Assembly: GCA_903820285.1 (NCBI GenBank)
Contig: CAIJGS010000357.1
Coordinates: forward strand, 1 to 38,549
DNA: 38,549 nt
Origin: an uncultured Verrucomicrobia subdivision 3 bacterium
GTDB lineage: Bacteria > Verrucomicrobiota > Verrucomicrobiia > Limisphaerales > UBA11358
Reading direction: 5' to 3'
Positions within the stretch are counted from its first letter, which is position 1; every line of letters starts with the position of its first letter. The position numbers and the translations under genes were made by a program. The notes under the pieces are model-generated. The model saw only the letters and a list, made by a program, of their open reading frames with translations. It did not search any database and was not told where the DNA came from. Of this stretch, positions 17,181 through 25,802 are shown one piece after another.

Positions 17181-18527
17181 TCAGGCGATGGTTTGGATCG
17201 CCTTCTCAATCCGCGCCATCACCCGTTCCTTGCCGAGCACTTGCAACAGGTGATACAGACTGGGACCGGAGGTCTTACCCGTCACCGCCAGGCGGCACGG
17301 GTGTACCAGCACGCCGGCTTTCACACCGAGGGTCTTGGCGGTTTCCTTGAGCGCGGACTCGAGGCTGGCAGAATCGAAGACGGGGGCGGCATTGAACGCG
17401 TCGCGCAACTTTTCGAGGCGTGGCTTGTTTTCCGGCACGAAATCTTTCTTGGCCGCTTCGGCGTCGATTTCAATAATGTCGGTGAAATAGAAACCGGCAT
17501 ACGCGGGCAGTTCGTTAAAGGTCCGGAACTTGCCCTTGCAGGTATCGAGTGCGGCTTTGACGAAGTCGAGCGGGAATTGGTTCGTATCCACCCCGGCCTT
17601 GGCAAAGGCGTGGACGGCCAGTTCATAGAAACGATTGGAGGTGGTCTCGCGGGCGTATTCGCCCTGGAGCCACAGGAGCTTTTCATAATCGAACCGGGCG
17701 TTGTGCTTGAGGATTTGCGGCAGGTCAAAACGTTCGATGGTTTCGGCCAGCGACATCTTCTCCCGATTTTCCTTGGGCGACCAACCGAGCAGGCTGATGT
17801 AATTGATGACCGCTTCGGGCAGGAAACCGCCTTCGGTGTAGCTGGAGAGGGAGGCGCCTTGGTCGCGTTTGCTCATCTTGGAGCCATCGCCATTGAGGAT
17901 GAGCGGAATGTGCGCGTACTGCGGCGGCTTCACGCCAAAGGCATTGAACAGCGCGATATGCTTGGTGGTGTTGATCAGATGATCCTCGCCGCGGATGACA
18001 TGCGTAATGTTCATTTCCAGATCGTCAATGACGTTAACCAGGTGGAACACCGGCTGGCCATCCGAGCGCATGATCACGAAGTCCGGATCAACCGCCTCGC
18101 GGTCGGTGAGTTCACGACGGACTTCGCCCTTGATGAGGTCCTGCATCACGGTGATTTCGCGGGACATGCGGAATTTGATCGCGCCTTCGTGCTCGTACGC
18201 AAGGTCACGGGAGAGCAGGGCTTCCACGCGGCGCTGATAGTTGGCCTTGCGCTGGGATTGAAAATAGGGACCGCAATCGCCCTTGCTCGGGCCGGTGGCA
18301 TCACCGGTGAGGGGGCCTTCATCCCAGTCGAGCCCAAGCCAGCGGAGGCCGTCGAGGATCACATCCACGGCTTCCTGGGAGTTGCGGGCCGCATCGGTGT
18401 CCTCGATGCGCAGTACAAACGTGCCGCCGGTGTGGCGGGCGTAAAGCCAATTGAACAAAGCAGTGCGGGCGCCACCGATATGCAAATAGCCGGTGGGCGA
18501 GGGCGCGAAACGAACACGAGGTTTCAT
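17181..18527 (-). CDS. gltX: Glutamate--tRNA ligase
   Basis: VRFAPSPTGYLHIGGARTALFNWLYAR (HIGH-type), RIEDTD, GDGSKMSKRDQGAS (KMSKS-type). Confidence 0.96.
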   Translation of the reverse strand: MKPRVRFAPSPTGYLHIGGARTALFNWLYARHTGGTFVLRIEDTDAARNSQEAVDVILDGLRWLGLDWDEGPLTGDATGPSKGDCGPYFQSQRKANYQRRVEALLSRDLAYEHEGAIKFRMSREITVMQDLIKGEVRRELTDREAVDPDFVIMRSDGQPVFHLVNVIDDLEMNITHVIRGEDHLINTTKHIALFNAFGVKPPQYAHIPLILNGDGSKMSKRDQGASLSSYTEGGFLPEAVINYISLLGWSPKENREKMSLAETIERFDLPQILKHNARFDYEKLLWLQGEYARETTSNRFYELAVHAFAKAGVDTNQFPLDFVKAALDTCKGKFRTFNELPAYAGFYFTDIIEIDAEAAKKDFVPENKPRLEKLRDAFNAAPVFDSASLESALKETAKTLGVKAGVLVHPCRLAVTGKTSGPSLYHLLQVLGKERVMARIEKAIQTIA

Positions 18528-18726
18528 GCCCTCAATTTAACCCGTTACACGTCGGTTGAAAATGGCGAAATGGCGGGTGCCTTGCGCCCTGTGCTACCGG
18601 AGCGCGGCTGTGGTGAAACCCAGCCGCAGCAAGGTCCGAACGTTCAGCCGCGCCAGTTTGCTCACACGCCCGTTTCCATCCACGCCGCGACTGGTCTGCG
18701 ACACCGTCCCGCTCAGCCAGCGACCA

Positions 18727-19164
18727 TCACGGCGCATGGGAATTCGCTCCGCCCGGATTCGGTTTGCCGCCGGCTTTGGGGGACGGCCGTTGCAGCAGCC
18801 GCCAGAAGGGATGATTCTGCCGCTTGAAATGTTCGTAGCGCACGAGCTGATCGGAGGTCAGCATAGCCGCAATCTGTTCATCGGTCGCACGGAGCACCGT
18901 GGAAACCCGGGGCTGGATGGTGTGATGGATCTGATCCAGTTGATTGCGGGAATCGGAAAGAATGTCATGCAGCTTCGCCTGCTGCCGGTCATCCAGTTCC
19001 AGCCGCCGCACGAAACTGCGTTCCAGCACAATCTGCGATTTTTCGGGATGCGCCTGGGCCTGCTCCACCTCGGCACGCACCGCTGTGCGCACGGCTAGCG
19101 CGCCGACCGCCGCGCCCGCCAGAAAGGTGAGCAGCAGCACCAGAATGGAACGCCAGTGTTTCAT
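18727..19164 (-). CDS. Membrane-anchored periplasmic Spy/CpxP/CnrX-like protein
   Basis: N-terminal TM (ILVLLLTFLAGAAVGALAV), then helical region with RRLELDDRQQAKLHDIL and MLTSDQLVRYEHF (LTxxQ-like). Confidence 0.65.
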   Translation of the reverse strand: MKHWRSILVLLLTFLAGAAVGALAVRTAVRAEVEQAQAHPEKSQIVLERSFVRRLELDDRQQAKLHDILSDSRNQLDQIHHTIQPRVSTVLRATDEQIAAMLTSDQLVRYEHFKRQNHPFWRLLQRPSPKAGGKPNPGGANSHAP

Positions 19165-19165
19165 T

Positions 19166-19474
19166 CTACATGTCCTCCACGTTCAGAAAATATTGGGCCG
19201 AAACCTGCGTCGCGCCGTCGTCCACCTCGGGCAAGCCCGTGGCGCTCAGCACCAGATCGGCGGAGGCGCACAGGACGATGACCAGGCAGGCTGCCAACGC
19301 CAGTCGCGGGAACCAGCGGTTCAGCGGGTCGAACAGGAGAAAACTCCCCGACAGCCGCGGCACTGGTTCATGGCGGACGGCGCGGACAACGTCGCCGGCA
19401 AAATCCGCCGGCGGCACCGGCCCGGCTTCCCGGCGGGCGGCCGCGAACAGTTGTTGTAATTTGTTTTCGTTCAT
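19166..19474 (-). CDS. Putative single-pass anti-sigma factor
   Basis: Short cytoplasmic N-terminus, single TM (LALAACLVIVLCASADLVL), sits immediately downstream of an ECF sigma gene. Confidence 0.6.
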   Translation of the reverse strand: MNENKLQQLFAAARREAGPVPPADFAGDVVRAVRHEPVPRLSGSFLLFDPLNRWFPRLALAACLVIVLCASADLVLSATGLPEVDDGATQVSAQYFLNVEDM

Positions 19475-19517
19475 AACTCTGATTCGTTACGGTAAATTCA
19501 TTTTATGGCCCGGCGTT

Positions 19518-20084
19518 TCATTTAGGTCCGGCACCGACATTTTCGAGCGCCCGGCGCAGCTTGGCCCGGGCCCGTACGGCTCGCACCCGCACGGCAATCA
19601 CCGAGGTTTCCAGGGTGGCGGCAATTTCCTTGAAACTGCGTCCCTCCAGTTCCTGCTGGATGATCACCGCCCGGTCGAGCGGCGGCAGCTGCCGCAGCGC
19701 GAGTTGCAAAATTTCCGCCGCGCCGTGCGCATCCAGTGCGCTTTTATCCGCATCGCTATGGAGCCAGTCCAGGGCGTCCTCGCCCAGATCCTCGATGGCC
19801 ACGTCATTTTTGCGGTGCTTTTTTTCCTTCCGCAAATGATCCAGCGCTGTCCGCACCGCAATGCGCGAAATCCAGTGTTCAAACGGCGCGCGCCCATCGA
19901 ACTGCGCCAGCGCCCGCCAGGCTTTGATGAACGTTTCCTGCGCCAGATCCTCGACCCGCTGGAGGTCGCGCTCGTAGCGGTACAAAATCGAAAACACCCG
20001 CGTCTGGTGCCGGCGCACCAGTTCGGCATAGTCATCCGCCGCCCCGGCGCGGATGCGCTGCACCAGTTCTACGTCATCGCTCAC
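19518..20084 (-). CDS. ECF RNA polymerase sigma factor
   Basis: YAELVRRHQTRVFSILYRYERDLQRVEDLAQETFIKAWRAL (region 2), LPPLDRAVIIQQELEGRSFKEIAATLETSVIAVRVRAVRARAKLR (region 4). Confidence 0.93.
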   Translation of the reverse strand: MSDDVELVQRIRAGAADDYAELVRRHQTRVFSILYRYERDLQRVEDLAQETFIKAWRALAQFDGRAPFEHWISRIAVRTALDHLRKEKKHRKNDVAIEDLGEDALDWLHSDADKSALDAHGAAEILQLALRQLPPLDRAVIIQQELEGRSFKEIAATLETSVIAVRVRAVRARAKLRRALENVGAGPK

Positions 20085-20087
20085 AGC

Positions 20088-20564
20088 TCAATGGACCGGG
20101 GCATCCCCGAGGCGCGCCACCGCAGAGTCCACCAGCTCATCCAGATGCTGCTCCATGGTGGCGAGTTTTTCCCGCTGGGCCGGATTGAGAACGGGGTTGA
20201 TGCCGCGATAAAATTTCAGCCGTTCCACCGCGAGGTCCGCCTCCGCGGCGGCCACCTGGGCGGCGGCGGTGCGGACGGAGCTTTCGCTGGCATCGGTGGC
20301 ATGAATGGCGTCCCGCAGGCTGAGACGGGCGGTATGCAACCGTTCCAGCACGGCGTGAAGGTGATCCTTCTCCTCCATAAATTGCCCTCTGATCTGCGCC
20401 TGCTGATCGGCATTCAGTTCCAGTTTTTGCACGATGCGGGCCCACACGTTTGCCCCGGCCGGTACGGTGACAGTTCCGCCGCCGGCAAACGTCCGGCAGG
20501 CCAGTAGCGAGCCGAGACCAATGGCCAGCAAAGTCATCAGCATGATGGTCCGGTTGCTCAACAT
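20088..20564 (-). CDS. Spy/CpxP-like periplasmic protein
   Basis: Signal-like N-terminus, QKLELNADQQAQIRGQFMEEKDHLHAVLERL, LNPAQREKLATMEQHLDEL. Confidence 0.65.
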   Translation of the reverse strand: MLSNRTIMLMTLLAIGLGSLLACRTFAGGGTVTVPAGANVWARIVQKLELNADQQAQIRGQFMEEKDHLHAVLERLHTARLSLRDAIHATDASESSVRTAAAQVAAAEADLAVERLKFYRGINPVLNPAQREKLATMEQHLDELVDSAVARLGDAPVH

Positions 20565-20627
20565 GTCACCTTAATAAACGCAGGTTGGGTGGGAAAGGTT
20601 TCAGCCAGTTTGCCGCTAAAATGAAAA

Positions 20628-20652
20628 GGGGGACGGCTGGAAGCCGTCCCCC
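20628..20652 (-). terminator. Rho-independent terminator of the 20670-21080 gene
   Basis: gggggacggct-gga-agccgtccccc; on the minus strand the hairpin is followed by cttttcatttt. Confidence 0.8.
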
Positions 20653-20669
20653 GGTGGCTGAAAGAATGA

Positions 20670-21080
20670 TTAGTTCGCGGCCGGAGCCGCCAGCGGGGCG
20701 CGGCGGTTGCCGCCGGGGGTCAGCTTCTTGAGCTTTTCCAACTGGTCGGCGGTCAGGATTTCTTTCATCTTGGCCTGGAAGGCGTCCATGATGGCCTTGC
20801 TCTTCGTGCGCTTGTCTTCGGCCGAGACGCTGGAATCACCGCGCAACTCGCGAATCTTGGCGGTGCGATCTTCCCACGCGGCCTTGAACTTGGTGGCCAC
20901 GTCATCGGTCAGGCCCAGTTCCTTGATGAGCTGATCCGGGGTGAGGCGATGGGCACGGGCGGCGGGGGACGCCGGGGTGGCGGCGGCCGCGTTCGTATCC
21001 TGGGCTTGCAGCGCGAGGCTGCCGCCCAGCATAGTGGTGGCGGCCAGCGCGGCGAGGGTGAGTATCTTGGTGAATTTCAT
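20670..21080 (-). CDS. Spy-like secreted helical protein
   Basis: MKFTKILTLAALAATTMLGGSLALQAQD signal peptide, LTPDQLIKELGLTDD, ILTADQLEKLKKLTPG. Confidence 0.7.
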   Translation of the reverse strand: MKFTKILTLAALAATTMLGGSLALQAQDTNAAAATPASPAARAHRLTPDQLIKELGLTDDVATKFKAAWEDRTAKIRELRGDSSVSAEDKRTKSKAIMDAFQAKMKEILTADQLEKLKKLTPGGNRRAPLAAPAAN

Positions 21081-21188
21081 GTTCAGTTTATGTTTGGATT
21101 ACAATGGTTTATATCATTTCGCCACCGGAGTCTGTATCAGGGGTTCACGGCGGCTGATGTCATGAAAGACGTAAATAACGGTCAAAAG

Positions 21189-22475
21189 TTACAAGGTGCG
21201 CAGTACTTTGGCGGCCGCTTGGACGGTTTTTTCAATGTCTGCCGGCGTATGAGCGGTGGAAATAAAACCGGCCTCGAACTGGGAGGGGGCGAGATAAACG
21301 CCGGCCTCGAGCATGCCGTGGAAGTATTTTTTGAATTTCTCCCGGTCACTCTTCATGGCATCGGCCAGATTCCAAACGGGTTCGCTGGTGAAGTAACCGC
21401 AGAACATGGAGCCGCAGGCATTGAATTGCACGGCCACGCCGGCGGACTTCGCCGCCGCGTGCATCCCGGCCTCCAACTGTTCGCCGAGCTCTTCCAGTTT
21501 GCAGTAGACACCGCCGTCAAGGAGTTCCTGCAGATTGGCAATGCCGGCCGCCATGGCCAAGGGATTGCCGCTGAGGGTACCGGCCTGATAAACCGGGCCA
21601 AGCGGCGCCAGGTAATCCATGATCTCGGCCCGCCCGCCAAATGCGCCCACCGGCAGGCCGCCCCCCATGACCTTGCCGAAGGTGGAGAGGTCGGGCGTGA
21701 TGTGAAAACGCTCTTGCGCGCCGCCCCGGGCGAGGCGGAAACCGGTCATGACTTCGTCAAAAATCAACAGGGCGCCGTCGGCCTGGGTGATTTCGCGGAG
21801 AAATTCCAGGAAACCGGGGCGGGGCAGGTACAGACCGGCATTACCCGGGACGGGTTCCACAATGATCCCGGCAATCTGGCCCGGATTGGCCGCGAAGACG
21901 GCCTTCACCGCCTCGAAATCATTGTAGGGCACCACAATGGTGTGCTGGGTAAAGGCGGCGGGAATGCCCGCGCTGTCGGGATGGCCAAAGGTCAACGCTC
22001 CGGAACCGGCGCGCACCAGCAGGGAATCCACATGCCCATGATAGCAGCCATCAAATTTAATGATCTTGTCGCGCTTCGTAAAGCCGCGGGCCAGACGGAT
22101 GGCGCTCATGCAGGCCTCGGTGCCGCTGCTGGTCATGCGGATTTTTTTCACGCTGGGCACCAGCTCACAGATCAGTTTGGCCATGGTGACCTCAAGCGGA
22201 TTCGGCACCCCAAAGCTGGTGCCTTGCTCGGCGGCGGCCTTCACGGCGGCGATGATTTTGGGGTGCGCGTGACCCAGGATCGCCGGGCCCCAGGTGAGGA
22301 CATAATCAATCAGCTCATTGCCGTCCACGTCCCACAGTTTGCACCCGGCGGCGCGGTTCACAAAGAAGGGCTGGCCGCCGACGGCGCGAAACGCGCGCAC
22401 GGGGGAATTCACGCCGCCGGGAATATATTTCAAGGCTTCGGCGAACAGCTGTTCCGACTGGGTGCGAGAAATCAT
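21189..22475 (-). CDS. hemL: Glutamate-1-semialdehyde 2,1-aminomutase
   Basis: [85 protein letters not shown]. Confidence 0.96.
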   Translation of the reverse strand: MISRTQSEQLFAEALKYIPGGVNSPVRAFRAVGGQPFFVNRAAGCKLWDVDGNELIDYVLTWGPAILGHAHPKIIAAVKAAAEQGTSFGVPNPLEVTMAKLICELVPSVKKIRMTSSGTEACMSAIRLARGFTKRDKIIKFDGCYHGHVDSLLVRAGSGALTFGHPDSAGIPAAFTQHTIVVPYNDFEAVKAVFAANPGQIAGIIVEPVPGNAGLYLPRPGFLEFLREITQADGALLIFDEVMTGFRLARGGAQERFHITPDLSTFGKVMGGGLPVGAFGGRAEIMDYLAPLGPVYQAGTLSGNPLAMAAGIANLQELLDGGVYCKLEELGEQLEAGMHAAAKSAGVAVQFNACGSMFCGYFTSEPVWNLADAMKSDREKFKKYFHGMLEAGVYLAPSQFEAGFISTAHTPADIEKTVQAAAKVLRTL

Positions 22476-22581
22476 GGGGTCAATTTAACCAACGGCGGGG
22501 CGGGAAAAAAGGAGAATGCATCATTTCGGAGTTGGGGTTTTATGGGTGGCCATGGTATTGGTGTTGCGCTAATTTTCCAAT

Positions 22582-23139
22582 ATGAGCGACATCACGCTGG
22601 TGCTTGACGCCATCAACCGGGGCGAAGAGCAGGCCTCGGAAAAACTGCTGCCGCTGGTTTACCAGGAGCTGCGGAATCTCGCGGCCGCCCGGATGTTTCA
22701 GGAGTCGGCCGGGCACACGCTCCAGCCCACGGCGCTGGTTCATGAAGCCTGGTTGCGGCTGGTGGGCAGCGGCGGGCAAAATTGGAAAAGCCGGGCCTAT
22801 TTTTTTGCGGCGGCGGCGGAGGCGATGCGCCGGATACTGGTGGAGCACGCCCGGCGGAAGGCTCGGCTGAAGCACGGCGGCGGTCATCAGCGCCTGAACA
22901 TCGAGGATCTCGATCTGGCGGCGGCGGCGCCGGATGATAAAATCCTGCTGGTGGACGAGGCCCTCGCGCAAATGGAAGTCAGCCAGCCGGAACGGGCCCG
23001 CGTGGTGGTGATGAAATTTTTCAGCGGCATGACCAACCAGGAGGTGGCGGACACCCTCGGGATCAGCGAACGTTCGGTGGACCGCCATTGGGTATGCGCC
23101 AAGGCGTGGCTGTTCCAAAAACTTCAGGAAGGACCGTGA
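22582..23139 (+). CDS. ECF-subfamily sigma factor (kinase-associated type)
   Basis: DITLVLDAINRGEEQASEKLLPLVYQELRNLAAARM...LQPTALVHEAWLRL...MRRILVEHARRKARLKHGG...VVMKFFSGMTNQEVADTLGISERSVDRHWVCAKAWLFQKL. Confidence 0.93.
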   Translation: MSDITLVLDAINRGEEQASEKLLPLVYQELRNLAAARMFQESAGHTLQPTALVHEAWLRLVGSGGQNWKSRAYFFAAAAEAMRRILVEHARRKARLKHGGGHQRLNIEDLDLAAAAPDDKILLVDEALAQMEVSQPERARVVVMKFFSGMTNQEVADTLGISERSVDRHWVCAKAWLFQKLQEGP

Positions 23140-23200
23140 ACACCCCAGTCTTTTTTGGCGGGAAAATCCGGCGGACAGCGCATGAGTTCATACAGACCCG

Positions 23201-25450
23201 ATGAATGAAGTGCCGACAGAATGGGCAGAGGATATTTATTTTTCCGCGCTCGAGATCCAGCCGCCCGACCAGCGCCGGGCCTTTCTGGATCGCGTTTGCC
23301 GGGGGGATGCGGTCTTGCGCACGGCAGTGGACCGGATGTTGGCGGCGCAGCCGGCGGCGGAGATTTTTTTCCATGAGGGCGGGGTGGCGCGGCTGCCGGT
23401 CGGTGAACTCGTGCAATCGCTGGCGGATACTCCGGGGCTGGCCGAAAACATTGACGCCCTGACCCGGGAGGATAAGGCAGTCGGCCAGAGCATCGGACCT
23501 TACAAATTGTTGCAACGGATCGGGGAAGGGGGCTGCGGGGTGGTTTACATGGCGGCGCAGGAGCAGCCGGTGCGGCGGCGGGTGGCGTTAAAGATCATCA
23601 AGCTGGGGATGGACACCAAAAGTGTCGTGGCCCGGTTTGAGGCCGAGCGGCAGGCGCTGGCCCTGATGGACCATCCGAACATCGCCCGGGTGCTGGATGC
23701 GGGCGCGACGGACGCCGGCCGGCCTTATTTCGTGATGGAACTGGTTCGCGGGGTGAAAATCACGGAGTATTGCGACCAGCACGAGCTGGCTACCCCGGAA
23801 CGGCTGAAGCTGTTCATCCAGGTTTGCCAGGCCATCCAGCATGCGCACCAGAAGGGCGTGATTCATCGGGACATCAAGCCGTCCAACATCCTGATCACCA
23901 TCATCGACGGGCAGCCCGTGCCCAAGGTGATCGACTTCGGGATTGCCAAGGCGATTGAAGGCCGGCTTACGGATAATACCATTTTTACGGCCTATGAACA
24001 ATTCATTGGCACACCCGCCTACATGAGCCCTGAACAGGCGGTGATGAGCGGCGTGGATGTGGACACCCGCAGCGACATCTACAGCCTCGGGGTGCTGCTC
24101 TACGAACTGCTGACGGGCCGGACGCCGTTTGAGACCGATGAACTGCTGAAGCGCGGCATTGACGGTTTGCGCCGCACGTTGCAGGAGCGTGAGCCGCAGC
24201 GGCCATCGGCCCTGGTGACGACCCTTCAGGGTTCGGCCCTCACGCAGGTGGCCCGCCACCGCCATGCGGAACCGCTGAACCTGATTTCGCTGTTGCGGGG
24301 AGACCTGGACTGGATCGTAATCCGGGCTTTGGAGAAAGACCGGGCGCGGCGGTATGAAACCGCCAACGGTCTGGCCATGGATGTGCAGCGCCATTTGGAC
24401 AATGAGCCGGTGGTGGCCCGCCCGCCCAGCCGGCTTTACCGCCTGCAAAAACTGGTGCGCCGCAATCAGGCCACCTTTGTGGCGGCGGGGATGGTGGCGC
24501 TGGCGCTGGTTATCGGGCTGGGGCTGGCCACCTGGTTCTGGCATAACGAACGCGAAGCCCACCAACGGGCAGTGCTGGCCGAACAGCAGGCGCTGGCGGC
24601 GGAGCAGCAGCAGTCGCGTTTGCGCATGGAGGCCGAGGACCGGGAGCGGATCACGCAGGCTGCCTTTTTAATCAGCCAGGGTAAGATTGAGGAGGCGGAT
24701 GCCCTGGCCGGCAAAGTGCTGGTGTCGAAGCCTTCATTGGAAGCGGAGGGCGTGCTGCGGACCCTTGGCGTGTGGCATGCCTTGCAAGGGCGCTGGGCGC
24801 AGGCGGCCGAGCGATTCAATCTGCTCTTGCAAGTGGATCAGCGGGACAATTCGTGGGCGATCACCGATGATTTGCTCATGGCCGGTCCCATCCTGATTGA
24901 GCGCGGGGATACACCGGGTTATGAACATTTCCGTCAGGCGGCCATCACCCGGTTCCAGGGTATGACCGACCCCATTTTTGCGGAACGCACCCTTAAGATC
25001 AGCCTGCTGCTGCCCGCCAATGATTCGCTGATGAATACTTTGCAGCAATTTTCTGGAGTCGCCTCGGATTCCATGCAGAAACCAGGCGATCCGAATGACA
25101 TCATGGCGGCCTGGCGGTGCATTTCACTGGGTCTGGCCGCTTACCGGCAGGGGTATACGCCCACGGCGGTGGCCTGGAGCAAGCGCTGCCTGGCTTATCC
25201 GGATCAAAACCCGGCACGGATGGCGACGGCCCATATCATTCAGGCCATGGCCTGTCAGCAACTCAAGGAAGGGGAGACGGCCCGGGCTGAGCTGGCCTCG
25301 GGGCGCGCGGCGGTGGCGGCTGAATTTACCGGGGGCCTGCAGGAAGGGAATGGTTCGGTGGGCTATTGGTATGACTGGATTTTTGCCCGGATTCTGCTCC
25401 GGGAGGCCGAGGCTTTGATTGAAACGCCGGGGCCGGCGGCGGGAAAATAA
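23201..25450 (+). CDS. Ser/Thr protein kinase with one TM and C-terminal helical region
   Basis: Canonical IGEGGCGVVYMA, VALKIIK, HRDIKPSN, DFGIAK, GTPAYMSPEQ; TM AGMVALALVIGLGLATWFW. Confidence 0.95.
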   Translation: MNEVPTEWAEDIYFSALEIQPPDQRRAFLDRVCRGDAVLRTAVDRMLAAQPAAEIFFHEGGVARLPVGELVQSLADTPGLAENIDALTREDKAVGQSIGPYKLLQRIGEGGCGVVYMAAQEQPVRRRVALKIIKLGMDTKSVVARFEAERQALALMDHPNIARVLDAGATDAGRPYFVMELVRGVKITEYCDQHELATPERLKLFIQVCQAIQHAHQKGVIHRDIKPSNILITIIDGQPVPKVIDFGIAKAIEGRLTDNTIFTAYEQFIGTPAYMSPEQAVMSGVDVDTRSDIYSLGVLLYELLTGRTPFETDELLKRGIDGLRRTLQEREPQRPSALVTTLQGSALTQVARHRHAEPLNLISLLRGDLDWIVIRALEKDRARRYETANGLAMDVQRHLDNEPVVARPPSRLYRLQKLVRRNQATFVAAGMVALALVIGLGLATWFWHNEREAHQRAVLAEQQALAAEQQQSRLRMEAEDRERITQAAFLISQGKIEEADALAGKVLVSKPSLEAEGVLRTLGVWHALQGRWAQAAERFNLLLQVDQRDNSWAITDDLLMAGPILIERGDTPGYEHFRQAAITRFQGMTDPIFAERTLKISLLLPANDSLMNTLQQFSGVASDSMQKPGDPNDIMAAWRCISLGLAAYRQGYTPTAVAWSKRCLAYPDQNPARMATAHIIQAMACQQLKEGETARAELASGRAAVAAEFTGGLQEGNGSVGYWYDWIFARILLREAEALIETPGPAAGK

Positions 25451-25588
25451 CTTTGGGTGCATGTCGGGAACGGCACGTTGTTGCCTGCCAGCTGATCATC
25501 GCCCGTTTCTCCCGGCCATCTGGAAAGTCATTTTCAGCCCGGATTTGCGGGGGGAATTCCTCGAATTAGACCGGCGCATTTCCCCTCA

Positions 25589-25608
25589 GTGATGCCCTTC
25601 GGCATCAC
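25589..25608. promoter_or_regulatory. Intergenic hairpin (terminator/attenuator candidate)
   Basis: gtgatgcc-cttc-ggcatcac, perfect 8-bp stem between the kinase and the giant ORF, followed by an A-rich tract. Confidence 0.5.
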
Positions 25609-25802
25609 CTGAAAAATAATTGGCGGACTTCCGGGCGGTATGGCGCATGTATACATGAAGCCCATTCTGAAAATCACGACGAGCCATTCTCGACGGGGTC
25701 TTCAGTTTTGACCATTGATTGCGCCATGACCAACCAACCAACCCAAAGCCTGATCGGTGGTATTAATGGACTCCAGACAGCCGTTATCCAATCCAATCCC
25801 AT

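Noticed and set aside
17133-18827. 564-aa plus-strand ORF opposite gltX
   Set aside because: Antisense shadow of gltX with no domain signal.
17181-22475. gltX-hemL proximity as a tetrapyrrole operon
   Set aside because: Same strand, but separated by a sigma/Spy cluster with its own terminator and no hemA; no evidence of co-transcription.
20949-22607. 552-aa plus-strand ORF opposite hemL
   Set aside because: Antisense shadow of hemL; Gly/His-rich composition.
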